From an uncultured Prevotella sp. (GTDB lineage: Bacteria; Bacteroidota; Bacteroidia; Bacteroidales; Bacteroidaceae), in the NCBI GenBank assembly GCA_947177775.1, contig CAMWVS010000005.1, positions 21,157 through 85,156 of the forward strand: DNA of 64,000 bases, in the 5' to 3' direction. Below are positions 1-9,123 of this stretch, piece after piece (position 1 is the first letter of the stretch; each line of letters opens with the position of its first letter). Position numbers and translations under genes: made by a program. Below the pieces are notes generated by a model, which saw nothing but the letters and a program-made list of their open reading frames with translations, was not told the DNA's origin and ran no database searches.

Positions 1-698
1 GTACTCTCACCGAATCCGCTTCCAGAATAGACATAGCCGCTCATTGTCCGTGCACTCTGCTGGGCAAGAAGAGAACGAAGGTAGGCATGCTTGCCTATCA
101 GTTCGTTACTGGCGGAAAGGTTGAAAATTATGTCGGCACCGGCCAATGCAAGGTTATTGCTTGGCGGTATCGGGGCCCACACGTCCTCACAGATTTCCAC
201 TCCAAACCTGACTCCATCCATTGTAGAGAATATCTTCGGCTCGGACGAGACTGTCACTGGACTGCCGGCAAGATATATTTCCGTGGGGCGCAGATCCTGA
301 GCGGAAGCGAACCATCGCTTCTCATAGAACTCATTGTAATTGGGAAGATAGGTCTTAGGGATGATTCCGAGCACCGTTCCGTGCTGAATGACGGCGGCAC
401 AGTTGAGCAATATGCCGTTGACAGACACGGGCAGGCCGACAATGGATATGATGTCAAGCATGCGGGTGAAGTCCAACAACTGGAGCAAGGCCTCCTCTGC
501 CTTGTCCAGCAGAAGTTGCTCGCGGAACAGGTCCTGACAGGAATACCCCGTTATGGAAAGCTCCGGAAAACAGATTATCTCTACGCCACGCCCCTCCGCC
601 TGAGCTATCAGGTTTTCTATCTCACGCAAATTGTAGTCAGTGTCGGCGACCTTGACAGCCGGGACGGTGGCCGCAACCGATATAAAGCCGTATTTCAT
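1..698 (-). CDS. nadE: Glutamine-dependent NAD+ synthetase, N-terminal part (cut by window edge)
   Basis: The gene starts at 698 and runs off the left edge, so only about 232 N-terminal residues are visible. They form a nitrilase-type glutaminase domain. The catalytic triad is readable: Glu46 (CFPELS), Lys115 (IIPKTYLPNY) and Cys170 (VEICEDVW). In this family that domain releases ammonia from glutamine and passes it to a C-terminal synthetase domain that amidates deamido-NAD+ to NAD+. The synthetase half should lie outside the window, so full length is unconfirmed. The start lies 10 nt after the stop of the DUF2027/Smr gene, so it is probably the last visible cistron of the leftward run. No Shine-Dalgarno sequence is visible, as usual for Bacteroidota. 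A stand-alone amidohydrolase is the alternative, but the YNEFYEKRWF and EDVW stretches fit NadE better. Confidence 0.9.
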   Translation of the reverse strand, partial: MKYGFISVAATVPAVKVADTDYNLREIENLIAQAEGRGVEIICFPELSITGYSCQDLFREQLLLDKAEEALLQLLDFTRMLDIISIVGLPVSVNGILLNCAAVIQHGTVLGIIPKTYLPNYNEFYEKRWFASAQDLRPTEIYLAGSPVTVSSEPKIFSTMDGVRFGVEICEDVWAPIPPSNNLALAGADIIFNLSASNELIGKHAYLRSLLAQQSARTMSGYVYSGSGFGES

Positions 699-708
699 AA
701 GGTGTGAT

Positions 709-1788
709 TTACTTTATAGTGACCTGTGTGGCTCCATAGCCGTACTCCTGGAAGGAAGCATCCTGATAGGTATAGCGCTTATAACGATAGCGCAACTCAT
801 TGATGATGGCGGCGCGGAGCACGCCCTCACCTTTTCCATGGATGAAGACGACCTTGCGGCCTTTCTCCTTCTCATGTTCTTTGAGCGTCTTACGGAAAGT
901 CTCCATCTGATAGTTGAGAATGTCGGCAGACGACATGCCCGTCATGCTGTCCAACAGTTCGGCTGCATGGAGGTCGATAACAACAGGAGCATTCTTGTCA
1001 GCAGACTTCGCCGGAATGTTATGGTCTGCGGCCGGACGGCTGTCCGCACTAATCTTTCCAAGCATTTCTTTCTTGAGTTTGTCCGGATCTACCACGAGCG
1101 GACGGACGGCACGGTCCTTCTCTACAATGGGATAGATAAGGGCAGGTTGCTCGAAGAAATCGTTTTCACGGAAGGTATGGAGTTTGTAGAACTTGACCGT
1201 GTCAATGCGTATCTGAGCGTCAACAGCCGGCTTAAGCAGGAATGGACGCTCACGCTTGTAGGCCATGACCTGAAGACAGACGCGCTCCATCGAATTGAGC
1301 TGGTCACGCCCGAACTCCTCGATGAAGAGTTTTGTGTTCGGTTCAACCTCGCCCGTTGAGCGCAGCTGCCAGCTCGCACCCTCCGCAACCATATAGCAGT
1401 AGCGCATATAGTAGTTACTGTCGTTGACGAAATATGTCTCAAAGCGGGTCGAGGTGATTTCTTTCATGTCCATCGGGACAAAAGCCAGATAAGCGCTCAA
1501 CGAATCGCCGCCTCGGCGCTCCTCTACCGGAGCCTTGAACGTTACGGGGCGGTCGGCCGGATCGTAATCCTCATCCTCGTCAATCGGTTTGGCAGTAGAC
1601 GCCTTCTTGTTCTCTATGATACGTGAAGTGCTGTAATCGTCATCATTGGTCACAACGACATCGGTAACCGGCGTCGGTATCTGGAAACCGTCGGCATCTT
1701 CGACGAGGACAATGTCCTTGCCCTGAAATCCGGCAACGACACCGCCACCTGTCTCACTCAAAAAGCGAACTTTATCTCCTATTTTCAT
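709..1788 (-). CDS. DUF2027 domain protein with C-terminal Smr domain
   Basis: The protein has 359 residues. The N-terminus (MKIGDKVRFLSETGGGVV) is a small beta-rich, KOW-like module, followed by an acidic linker and a middle beta domain of the DUF2027 type. The last ~90 residues are an Smr domain: it opens with VIDLHAAEL and carries the HGKGEGVLR loop typical of the small MutS-related fold. Smr domains act as nucleases or nucleic-acid binders in other proteins. There is no MutS ATPase here, so a role in mismatch repair should not be assumed. The gene lies 3 nt after queA and 10 nt before nadE, in one leftward operon. No signal peptide is present, so the protein is predicted to be cytosolic. 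Family assignment is firm; the biological role is unknown. Confidence 0.85.
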   Translation of the reverse strand: MKIGDKVRFLSETGGGVVAGFQGKDIVLVEDADGFQIPTPVTDVVVTNDDDYSTSRIIENKKASTAKPIDEDEDYDPADRPVTFKAPVEERRGGDSLSAYLAFVPMDMKEITSTRFETYFVNDSNYYMRYCYMVAEGASWQLRSTGEVEPNTKLFIEEFGRDQLNSMERVCLQVMAYKRERPFLLKPAVDAQIRIDTVKFYKLHTFRENDFFEQPALIYPIVEKDRAVRPLVVDPDKLKKEMLGKISADSRPAADHNIPAKSADKNAPVVIDLHAAELLDSMTGMSSADILNYQMETFRKTLKEHEKEKGRKVVFIHGKGEGVLRAAIINELRYRYKRYTYQDASFQEYGYGATQVTIK

Positions 1789-1791
1789 AAA

Positions 1792-3009
1792 TCAAGGTAT
1801 TAATAATGAACTGTCGCCATAGCTGAGAAATCTGAAATCATGAGCTAAGGCATAATCGTATATGCGGCGCCAGTCACCACGGACAAAGGCACTGACCAGC
1901 AGAAGCAACGTGCTCTGCGGCTGGTGAAAATTGGTGACCAGCATTTTTACTATCTTATACTGATAGCCTGGAGCTATCATGATCTGTGTGCTGGAATGAA
2001 GCGTATTCACGCCATTACGGTCGAGGAAATCGACGATGGCCTGCAATGCCTCTACTGGGCTGATTGATGCATCAGCTTCGTATGGTTCCCACTGGGAAAC
2101 GTGCAACTGCTCTTCCGTCAAGTCAGGATTATGGTGAAGACGAAGACCCATATAATAAAGGCTCTCCAGCGTTCGAACACTCGTTGTCCCAACTGCGATG
2201 GCGCAGGAATCATGACGGATAAGACGTTCGAGGGTTGAACGGTGGACACTGATATACTCTGTATGCATCTCGTGGTCAACGATGGCATCACACTTGACCG
2301 GCTTGAATGTTCCTGCACCGACATGAAGAGTTATCTCGTCCCGCTCTATGCCGGCCGTGTCAAGTGACGACAGGACACTGTCCGTGAAATGGAGACCGGC
2401 CGTAGGGGCGGCAACACTGCCCTTTATCTTCGAATATACAGTCTGATATGTCTGTTTGTCGCTCTCTTGCGTCTCACGGTTGAGATACGGCGGTATTGGG
2501 AGTTCGCCGACGGCATCAAGAATCTCGGCAAAAGAAACATCGGGATTGTCCCAGCGGAATTCAATCCTATGGCTGGTCTTTTCCTCACTGATGCGTGCTG
2601 CAGTAAGGGTCAGTTGGCGTCCCTTGACATCAAAAGTGCGCGAGAGAAGCCCTTCCTTCCATTTCTTCAGATTGCCGACGAGACAGAGCCAGGAACACTG
2701 TCCGGTGGTCTGAAACATCTGCTCATAATCTGCCGGAGCAACCGGTTCGAGAAGGAATATCTCTATCAGTGCTCCCGTGGTCTTGCGGAAGTGCATGCGG
2801 GCCTGAATAACGCGGGTGTTGTTGAATATCATCAGCGCTCCAGCAGGAAGATAGCCGGGAAGATTATAGAAAACATCTTCTTCAATCCCGCCGTGGCGGT
2901 AGATGAGAAGTTTGGAATGATCGCGAGTCCCGATTGGGAATTTGGCTATGCGCTCATCGGGCAAGGCATAGTTGTAGTCACTTATATGTATCCGTTTGGT
3001 TTCCATCAT
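1792..3009 (-). CDS. queA: S-adenosylmethionine:tRNA ribosyltransferase-isomerase QueA
   Basis: A 405-residue QueA. The enzyme transfers and isomerises the ribosyl group of SAM onto preQ1 at tRNA position 34, giving epoxyqueuosine. Family landmarks are the N-terminal YALPDERIA, the FNNTRVI segment, the GSVAAPTAGLHFT block, VGAGTFKPV, and the C-terminal TNFHQPQSTLLLLVSAF. Two adjacent ATG codons (3009 and 3006) open the frame and either could be used; the second gives METKRIHISDY. The gene follows the PAP2 gene by 11 nt and precedes the DUF2027/Smr gene by 3 nt. No preQ1 riboswitch-like leader is visible, and none is expected inside an operon. No other queuosine gene is in the window. Confidence 0.95.
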   Translation of the reverse strand: MMETKRIHISDYNYALPDERIAKFPIGTRDHSKLLIYRHGGIEEDVFYNLPGYLPAGALMIFNNTRVIQARMHFRKTTGALIEIFLLEPVAPADYEQMFQTTGQCSWLCLVGNLKKWKEGLLSRTFDVKGRQLTLTAARISEEKTSHRIEFRWDNPDVSFAEILDAVGELPIPPYLNRETQESDKQTYQTVYSKIKGSVAAPTAGLHFTDSVLSSLDTAGIERDEITLHVGAGTFKPVKCDAIVDHEMHTEYISVHRSTLERLIRHDSCAIAVGTTSVRTLESLYYMGLRLHHNPDLTEEQLHVSQWEPYEADASISPVEALQAIVDFLDRNGVNTLHSSTQIMIAPGYQYKIVKMLVTNFHQPQSTLLLLVSAFVRGDWRRIYDYALAHDFRFLSYGDSSLLIP

Positions 3010-3020
3010 TCGTTATAAAC

Positions 3021-3719
3021 TTACGCCAGCATCAGACAGGCGCGGATAAGTGCATATATAAATGTGAAGAACAGGACATTTATCACCACATCAATATCCG
3101 TAAGCTGATATCCTGTTGATGTGTACTGCGAGGATATGAACCGCATGCCTGTGGCCATACGGGCATTTATTCTGTAATATATGTAATAGACAACAAGTCC
3201 CATCAATCCACCCCAAACGAGGCCGCAAAGGATGTCTCCCGGATAGTGGACACCGAGATACATTCGTGTCCAACAGTTAATCAATGACCATAGAATAAGC
3301 AAGGAAGACACAATGCCATTGCGTATGAGGAGACTGAAAAAGACAGCTATGCTGAAAGTGTTGGCGGCATGAGCGGAGAAGAAACCGTAGCGGCCTCCAC
3401 GATAACCGTCAACGATGTCAACCAGCTGACCGATTTGGAAATCGTGCGTGGGCCTGAGACGGGCCACAGTAGGCTTGACAAAGGAATCATCTATCGTGCC
3501 GGCAAGCACGACACAAAGCGCCGCACTGGCGACAATCAGCAATATCTGCTTCATGTTTTCATTGTTCTTCAGGACAAGATAGAACAAGGATATGTAAAGC
3601 GGTATCCATGTGGCGGCCGTCGTAAGAACAGAGGCCAACCCGTCCAAAAACAGCGAGTCGCTGCCGTTGACGGCAAGAAGCAACTGTTTGTCTAATTGTA
3701 TCAGTGATTCCAAATCCAT
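3021..3719 (-). CDS. PAP2-family membrane phosphatase
   Basis: A 232-residue integral membrane protein with about six hydrophobic segments. The PAP2 signature is complete: motif 1 KPTVARLRP (Lys82, Arg89), motif 2 GFFSAHAANTF (Ser115, catalytic His117; SAH instead of the usual SGH) and motif 3 with Arg152, His158 and Asp162 (RMYLGVHYPGD). Members dephosphorylate lipid phosphates such as undecaprenyl pyrophosphate, phosphatidylglycerol phosphate or lipid A, with the active site facing the periplasm. The substrate cannot be told from the sequence. The gene sits 23 nt downstream of the batD::batE stop and 11 nt upstream of queA, within the leftward run. The extended C-terminus ends in a further hydrophobic helix. 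Confidence 0.88.
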   Translation of the reverse strand: MDLESLIQLDKQLLLAVNGSDSLFLDGLASVLTTAATWIPLYISLFYLVLKNNENMKQILLIVASAALCVVLAGTIDDSFVKPTVARLRPTHDFQIGQLVDIVDGYRGGRYGFFSAHAANTFSIAVFFSLLIRNGIVSSLLILWSLINCWTRMYLGVHYPGDILCGLVWGGLMGLVVYYIYYRINARMATGMRFISSQYTSTGYQLTDIDVVINVLFFTFIYALIRACLMLA

Positions 3720-3742
3720 CTTATATAATCTCTAAATCCACC

Positions 3743-6322
3743 CTATATAACCTCTATCTGTGATGTTTCGAGCCAGCCCTCCTTACCGTCGGCAAGACGT
3801 ATCTCCGTCCAGCCGCTGAGGGAGGCGTCAGTTATCTCCACTTTCGTTCCCTCATGAAGGATGAAAAGGTCGGTTCCATTCTTTGCCGGAGTGCTCTTGA
3901 CCTGCACGGCAGGCGACATTATGATGGCACCTTTGTGCATGGAAAGCACTTTCTTCTGCTGATAAGCGAAAATATTGGAGACGAGAAAAATCAAGAGGAA
4001 AGCCATGCCACTGAAGAACCCTATCTTACGAAGCACTATGCGGGATGCAAACAGATAAAGCAGGGAGAAGACAATGACAAGACAAAGGGCGACAAGAGCC
4101 ATGCGTGCCCAGCCGTCCACACTCATCATATTGACAAAAGAACGGTACCATGTGGTGAAAAACATTTCCGTCTCCGGAACTATTTTGTCGACAGTCTTGC
4201 TTCTGGCCATCTGCAGGTTGAAACGAGTGTCTTTATCTCCCGGAGAAAGGAGCAACGCACGCTCGTAGTTGAGCACGGCACGTGTTATATTGTCGGCACG
4301 ATAGTAGGCGTTGCCGAGATTATAATAAATATCGGCACTCACTCCTTCTTTCAATAATGATTCATAATCGTGTATGGCCTGCGTATAATTCTGGTTGACG
4401 TACGCGCTATCCGCTTCCGCCTTTGTCACACCGTAGGCAGACAAGGAGAGCGACGACATGAGCATAACAAGCAGAACCGTCACCACATCACGCTTGGCCG
4501 ATTTCGTTTTCTTTTTCATCGCTTCTTCGATATTCATTATCGTTGTCATCGCTGATTCAAAAGTCTTGTCCATATTTCCCTTGGCATCGCCGGGGGCATA
4601 ACGGGCAAACTCGCACTCGTCAAGGGCGGAAATGAACTGGCTGATGGTAACTTCGTTGACATTGCGTTCGGCCAGACACTGGCTGATATTGTCACGCGAG
4701 ATATGCTCAACAGGCATATTGAGTTTGTCGCCGATATATCCCCACAAAGCACGGAGAACCTCATCATAGAAATCGTTTCCACGTCCGGAATCCAATAAAG
4801 CCTTCGCTTTTTTCAGCCTCTTGGACGCCATCTTATTGGCTTTCTTGCCGCGCATCTTCCCGACATTCGCATTATCTATGGCCCGCTGACGGAATATGAC
4901 GAACAGGGAAACGAAGATAATGACAAGGAGAGAAAGCGAAATCCAATACGCCGTGGACGCAAAGAAGAAGTCGTCTACGTCATGGACATCGGCATCACCG
5001 GTCTTGATATGGCGTATATCCTTGTTGAGCATGGTCAGATCTTCCTTGCCTGTATAGCTTGTCACGCTGCCACGACCGGTACCCTTGGCCACATTGAGTG
5101 TGAAAGACTCCGACTTGACTGTCTTATAACTGTTGCTTTCGGTATCAAAATATGTAAATTCAACCGCAGGAATCTCATACTGTCCGGGATTACGTGGAAT
5201 GGCAAGGAAGTCATAAACCATGCTTCCCTCAACGCCGTTAGCAGTCAGTTTGGTTTTGTCGGTAACCTTGGCGTCATACTTGTCGAAATCCTTGGGGAAA
5301 TTGACAATCGGCGTTTTAACCAGCTTCAGGTTTCCGACACCGCTAACCGTGACACGCAGGGTAACAGGGTCATTGGCCTTTACATCCTGTTTGTTGAGCT
5401 GCGCGGAGATATTGAAGTGTCCCACTCCACCCGAAAAATCAGCCGGACGGGTCGGCAACGGTTCTACATCTATAGTCAGACCAGGCGCTTTTATCTTCTG
5501 CTTGACCTCGACATATCCCGAACCACCATTAAAGAATGCTTCAAACGGATCGATATTGCGGTTTTGCTGAACAACAACACCATCAAAGATAATACTCGGA
5601 ATTTCCATTTTCCCTGACTTCTGAGGGAACATGACATACTGGCGGATAGTCACAGTCTGATATTGACGGCCATTGAGTGTTTCGACTTTGAGACTCTTCT
5701 GCTGCGGCAATTTAATCTCCTGAGTATAAAAGCCCTTCAAGTCAGGCATCTTACCGTCAAGCTGTGACAATCCGACAAGCGTATAGACCTTATATGTCAG
5801 CAATATCGGTTCCTGCTCATGAACGCGCTTCTTGCTGGCACTAACCTTTATGAAAAGGTCAGAACCGGATATGCGCGAACCGGCCTCACGTATTTGTTGG
5901 CGACCTCTGCCCTGCGGCTGCGCCTGCGAATTGCCACCGCCGGCACTCCCGCTCACCGTAATACGGAGCTTATTTGAAGTCAACCGCTTGCCGTCCGCCG
6001 ATATGCTTGCGGCGGGAATATCAAACTTTCCTGCCTTATTTGCACATAGTATATATGTATAGGTAATGGACGATGTTGAACTCGTATGGCCGTTCACCAT
6101 CTGAAAACTGGATTGCCGCGACGTGCTCGGTCCCATAAGAATCTCAAGGGCATCAGGGATATTTCCTATATGGAAACCGCTTGCATCCTGAGTATTTATC
6201 GTATAAGTAAGACGAAACTGCTCACCGACAGCAACCTGTGACGGAGCTTCCGCCACAAACTTCTGAGCCAATGAGGCAAGCGTCACTGCGCATAATACAA
6301 ATATTATATATACTCTCTTCAT
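3743..6322 (-). CDS. batD: BatD-BatE fusion: BatD-type protein fused to TPR/SH3-like protein
   Basis: The 859-residue product reads as two Bat proteins in one frame. Residues 1-20 are a signal peptide (cut near LASLAQ). Residues ~20-420 are BatD-type beta domains, and ~458-477 is a transmembrane helix followed by a basic cytosolic segment. At Met602 a second signal-like stretch begins (MKKKTKSAKR, then a hydrophobic run to ~630). It is followed by TPR repeats (YNLGNAYYRADN), two more hydrophobic helices and a C-terminal SH3-like domain (WTEIRLADGKEGWLE). The second half matches BatE, which I know mostly as a separate gene. Bat proteins act in the cell envelope and are linked to aerotolerance and stress in Bacteroides. 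A separate BatE could still arise by initiation at 4519. Only 1 nt separates this gene from the batB::batC stop. Confidence 0.85.
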   Translation of the reverse strand: MKRVYIIFVLCAVTLASLAQKFVAEAPSQVAVGEQFRLTYTINTQDASGFHIGNIPDALEILMGPSTSRQSSFQMVNGHTSSTSSITYTYILCANKAGKFDIPAASISADGKRLTSNKLRITVSGSAGGGNSQAQPQGRGRQQIREAGSRISGSDLFIKVSASKKRVHEQEPILLTYKVYTLVGLSQLDGKMPDLKGFYTQEIKLPQQKSLKVETLNGRQYQTVTIRQYVMFPQKSGKMEIPSIIFDGVVVQQNRNIDPFEAFFNGGSGYVEVKQKIKAPGLTIDVEPLPTRPADFSGGVGHFNISAQLNKQDVKANDPVTLRVTVSGVGNLKLVKTPIVNFPKDFDKYDAKVTDKTKLTANGVEGSMVYDFLAIPRNPGQYEIPAVEFTYFDTESNSYKTVKSESFTLNVAKGTGRGSVTSYTGKEDLTMLNKDIRHIKTGDADVHDVDDFFFASTAYWISLSLLVIIFVSLFVIFRQRAIDNANVGKMRGKKANKMASKRLKKAKALLDSGRGNDFYDEVLRALWGYIGDKLNMPVEHISRDNISQCLAERNVNEVTISQFISALDECEFARYAPGDAKGNMDKTFESAMTTIMNIEEAMKKKTKSAKRDVVTVLLVMLMSSLSLSAYGVTKAEADSAYVNQNYTQAIHDYESLLKEGVSADIYYNLGNAYYRADNITRAVLNYERALLLSPGDKDTRFNLQMARSKTVDKIVPETEMFFTTWYRSFVNMMSVDGWARMALVALCLVIVFSLLYLFASRIVLRKIGFFSGMAFLLIFLVSNIFAYQQKKVLSMHKGAIIMSPAVQVKSTPAKNGTDLFILHEGTKVEITDASLSGWTEIRLADGKEGWLETSQIEVI

Positions 6323-6323
6323 A

Positions 6324-8039
6324 TCACCAATTTTTCTGTAGCCTACGCTTGCCAGGTTGCTGCGGAGCTTCCTTCATGCGGCGCTGGGTGTCCTTCTCCT
6401 GCTGCATGGCGGCATTGAGCAACTGTTCTGCATTCTCCTTGCTCATCTTGTCCTTGTCTTCCGGCTTAGGCTGCTTAGGCTCCTGCTTCTGTTTGTCCTT
6501 GTTTTGGTCTTGCTTATTATTGTCCTTATTCTGGTCCTGCTTATCCTTGTCTTTATCCTTGTTATCTTTGTTGTCCTTATTCTGCTGGTCTTGCTTCTGT
6601 TTCTGACGCTTGCATACAGCAAGATTATATCTCGTCTCATTATCATCAGGATTGAGACGCAGAGATTCCTCATATGCTGTTATAGCCTCTTGATAAAGTC
6701 TCGCTTTCTGACATACGACACCCATATTGTGGTATGCCTTAGACTTGCGCAAAGGACTTGTTTCGAGTTTTGCTGCCGTCTCAAACTGTGAAACAGCGGC
6801 GGAATCCTTGCCTTGAGCAAGAAGGGCGTTACCAAGATTGTAGATTGCCTGCGGGTTCTTCGGATTCTTGTCCAAAGCCTTCCGGTATTCAACCTCCGCC
6901 TCGGCATACTTGCCGGAATTAAACTGTTTGTTTCCGGAACGTATGTGCTGACGATCCGTCTGGGCACCGGCTACCGCGGAAAACATCAGAGCTGACACCA
7001 ACAGCATCGTTTTCCGGCCGCCGCCAAACAACGTGATGTTCTTCAGCAAAGGATTCTTGCGTTCAAGCACGCAGATTTCCAAAACAAGCAATAACAGGAT
7101 TATGATACCAAAAGCCTGAAACTGCTCGTCATAATCACTGTATATATTGCTTTCAATCTCTTTTTTCGAGAGTTTGTCCAATTCCGCACGAAGCTGTTTC
7201 TGGGCATTGCTGTTGTTATCCACGTGTATGTAAGCACCACCACCGGCTGCCGCAATTTCACGGCACATATCCTCGTTGAGTACCGAGACAACGGTATTTC
7301 CGGTATTATCCGTCATATAATCATTGCGTCCCGGTATTGGTATGGGAGCGCCTTTTGTCGAACCGACACCAAGAACAAACACGTTCATACCCTTCTTCTT
7401 TGCTGCTGCGGCGGCCTCAACGGCTCCACCCTCGTGGTTCTCGCCATCTGTAATGATGATAATGGCCTTCCCCACTCCATCCTGCTGGGTGAAACTGTTG
7501 GCCGCCATGTTTATTGCCGCAGCGACATCAGTGCCCTGCACATCCATCATCGACGGGTCTATATTGCCAAGGAACATCTTTGCCGAAACATAATCGCTCG
7601 TTATCGGGAGCTGTACAAAAGCATCACCGGCAAAGACAATCAGTCCTATCTTATCGTCAGTGAAGTTGTCCACGAGATTCTCGACCATCATTTTACTCCG
7701 GTCCAGACGGCTCGGCTCGACATCTTCCGCCCTCATGGAGTTACTGATGTCCACTGCGATGATAGTCTCAATGCCTACACGCTTCTCATTCGTTATCTTC
7801 GTTCCCATCTGCGGACGGGCCGACATGACGATAAGCAACGCCAACGCAATCTCCAATATCCAGAACTTTGCCTGCGGCCGCCAACGTGAGACATCAGGCA
7901 TAAGGCTCTTCACAAGTTCCGGATCACCGAATTTGAGCAGACGCCTCCTCTGACTGCGCATCATGAGAAAGTATATCAGTGCCAATACTGGTATAAGCAC
8001 CAACAGATATAAGTATTTTGGATCTTCAAATCTGAACAT
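6324..8039 (-). CDS. batB: BatB-BatC fusion: VWA-domain membrane protein fused to TPR protein
   Basis: The 571-residue product has BatB in residues 1-340: two N-terminal transmembrane helices (~8-26, ~58-73), a von Willebrand A domain with an intact metal site (Asp97-Ser99-Ser101 in DISNSM, later TDGEN) and a third helix at ~309-325. Residues 344-360 (KTMLLVSALMFSAVAGAQ) look like a leftover signal peptide. TPR repeats follow (YNLGNALLAQG, AYHNMGVV), then a highly charged Lys/Asp/Gln linker from ~470 to the end. The second half corresponds to BatC. If the internal hydrophobic segment spans the membrane, the TPRs would be periplasmic. Separate BatC could start at the ATG at 7007. The gene begins 9 nt after batA. 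Confidence 0.87.
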   Translation of the reverse strand: MFRFEDPKYLYLLVLIPVLALIYFLMMRSQRRRLLKFGDPELVKSLMPDVSRWRPQAKFWILEIALALLIVMSARPQMGTKITNEKRVGIETIIAVDISNSMRAEDVEPSRLDRSKMMVENLVDNFTDDKIGLIVFAGDAFVQLPITSDYVSAKMFLGNIDPSMMDVQGTDVAAAINMAANSFTQQDGVGKAIIIITDGENHEGGAVEAAAAAKKKGMNVFVLGVGSTKGAPIPIPGRNDYMTDNTGNTVVSVLNEDMCREIAAAGGGAYIHVDNNSNAQKQLRAELDKLSKKEIESNIYSDYDEQFQAFGIIILLLLVLEICVLERKNPLLKNITLFGGGRKTMLLVSALMFSAVAGAQTDRQHIRSGNKQFNSGKYAEAEVEYRKALDKNPKNPQAIYNLGNALLAQGKDSAAVSQFETAAKLETSPLRKSKAYHNMGVVCQKARLYQEAITAYEESLRLNPDDNETRYNLAVCKRQKQKQDQQNKDNKDNKDKDKDKQDQNKDNNKQDQNKDKQKQEPKQPKPEDKDKMSKENAEQLLNAAMQQEKDTQRRMKEAPQQPGKRRLQKNW

Positions 8040-8048
8040 AATTACTTC

Positions 8049-9047
8049 TTATGGTAATTTTCTGAATATGGTTATCCGTAGCAGGACCTCTATCAGCAGA
8101 ACAATGAATGCAGCCAATACAAAAGGCTGGAACATATCATACTTCTTGCTGAATTTTTTGCTATTAATCTTTGACTTCTCCAGTTTGTCTATCTCCTTAT
8201 AGATATTCTTCAGTTCCGAATTGTTCGTCGCACGATAGGACGTTCCGTCCGTTGCGACAGCAATCTCCTCCAAAGTCTTCGTATCAACCTCCACAGGCAT
8301 ATTGACATACTGAACTACACCGCCCACCTGCATCGGATAAGGAGCCGATTTATCCGTACCGACGGCCACCGTATAGACACGGATACCAAGACTCTTGGCT
8401 ATCTCTGCCGAGGTCATGGGCGACAAATCGCCCATGTTGTTGCTTCCGTCCGTAAGGAGAATGACTACCTTGCTCTTCGCCTTCGAATCCTTCAGACGGC
8501 TCACAGCGTTGGCAAGTCCCATTCCTATTGCCGTTCCATCCTGAATCAGTCCGCGCGCAGCGATATCGGTGCGGACGTTCTGCAGCAGATTGAGCAGAGA
8601 AGCATGGTCAACGGTCATCGGACATTGGGTGAACGCCTCACCGGCAAATATCGTCAGTCCGATATTATCATTCGGTCTTCCGGCAATAAATTCCGATGCT
8701 ACCTGCTTTGCCGCCTCTATTCTGTTCGGCTTCAAATCCTCCGCCAGCATACTGGTGGAGACGTCCATCGCCAGCATGATGTCTATACCTTCAACCCACT
8801 TGTTCTTCCATGAGTTCTGTGTCTGCGGGCGTGCCATAGCTATTACAATGAGCGTGAAGGCTATAACGCGCAACACCATCTGCACAGGCATCAGCATCAC
8901 CTTCCAGCTTCTTGACGCATAGCGGTAGGCGAACGTGTCGCTCATACGCATGGTAGGCTCGCTCTTCTTCCTGTACATGACATACCACAACAGATATGGT
9001 ATGATGAGCAGAAGCAGAAACAGATATCCTTTATTAGCAAATTCCAT
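8049..9047 (-). CDS. batA: BatA: VWA-domain membrane protein of the aerotolerance operon
   Basis: A 332-residue protein with helices at ~8-24 and ~58-72, a VWA domain with metal-site residues Asp95, Ser97 and Ser99 (MDVSTSM) and LLTDGSNN, and a C-terminal transmembrane helix (~309-327). The layout is the standard BatA one: the VWA domain faces the periplasm between membrane anchors. BatA and BatB are thought to form an envelope complex; the molecular activity is unknown. It lies 76 nt after the BatD-like gene and 9 nt before batB::batC, and is expected to be co-transcribed with the upstream MoxR ATPase. Unlike batB and batD in this operon it is not fused to anything. Confidence 0.93.
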   Translation of the reverse strand: MEFANKGYLFLLLLIIPYLLWYVMYRKKSEPTMRMSDTFAYRYASRSWKVMLMPVQMVLRVIAFTLIVIAMARPQTQNSWKNKWVEGIDIMLAMDVSTSMLAEDLKPNRIEAAKQVASEFIAGRPNDNIGLTIFAGEAFTQCPMTVDHASLLNLLQNVRTDIAARGLIQDGTAIGMGLANAVSRLKDSKAKSKVVILLTDGSNNMGDLSPMTSAEIAKSLGIRVYTVAVGTDKSAPYPMQVGGVVQYVNMPVEVDTKTLEEIAVATDGTSYRATNNSELKNIYKEIDKLEKSKINSKKFSKKYDMFQPFVLAAFIVLLIEVLLRITIFRKLP

Positions 9048-9123
9048 ATTCGCTTTATTCTCTTTTACATTAAAAATAGTGTCATCCGACAGGAAGCGCG
9101 GTCCTGACCGCTTCCGCCTGTCA

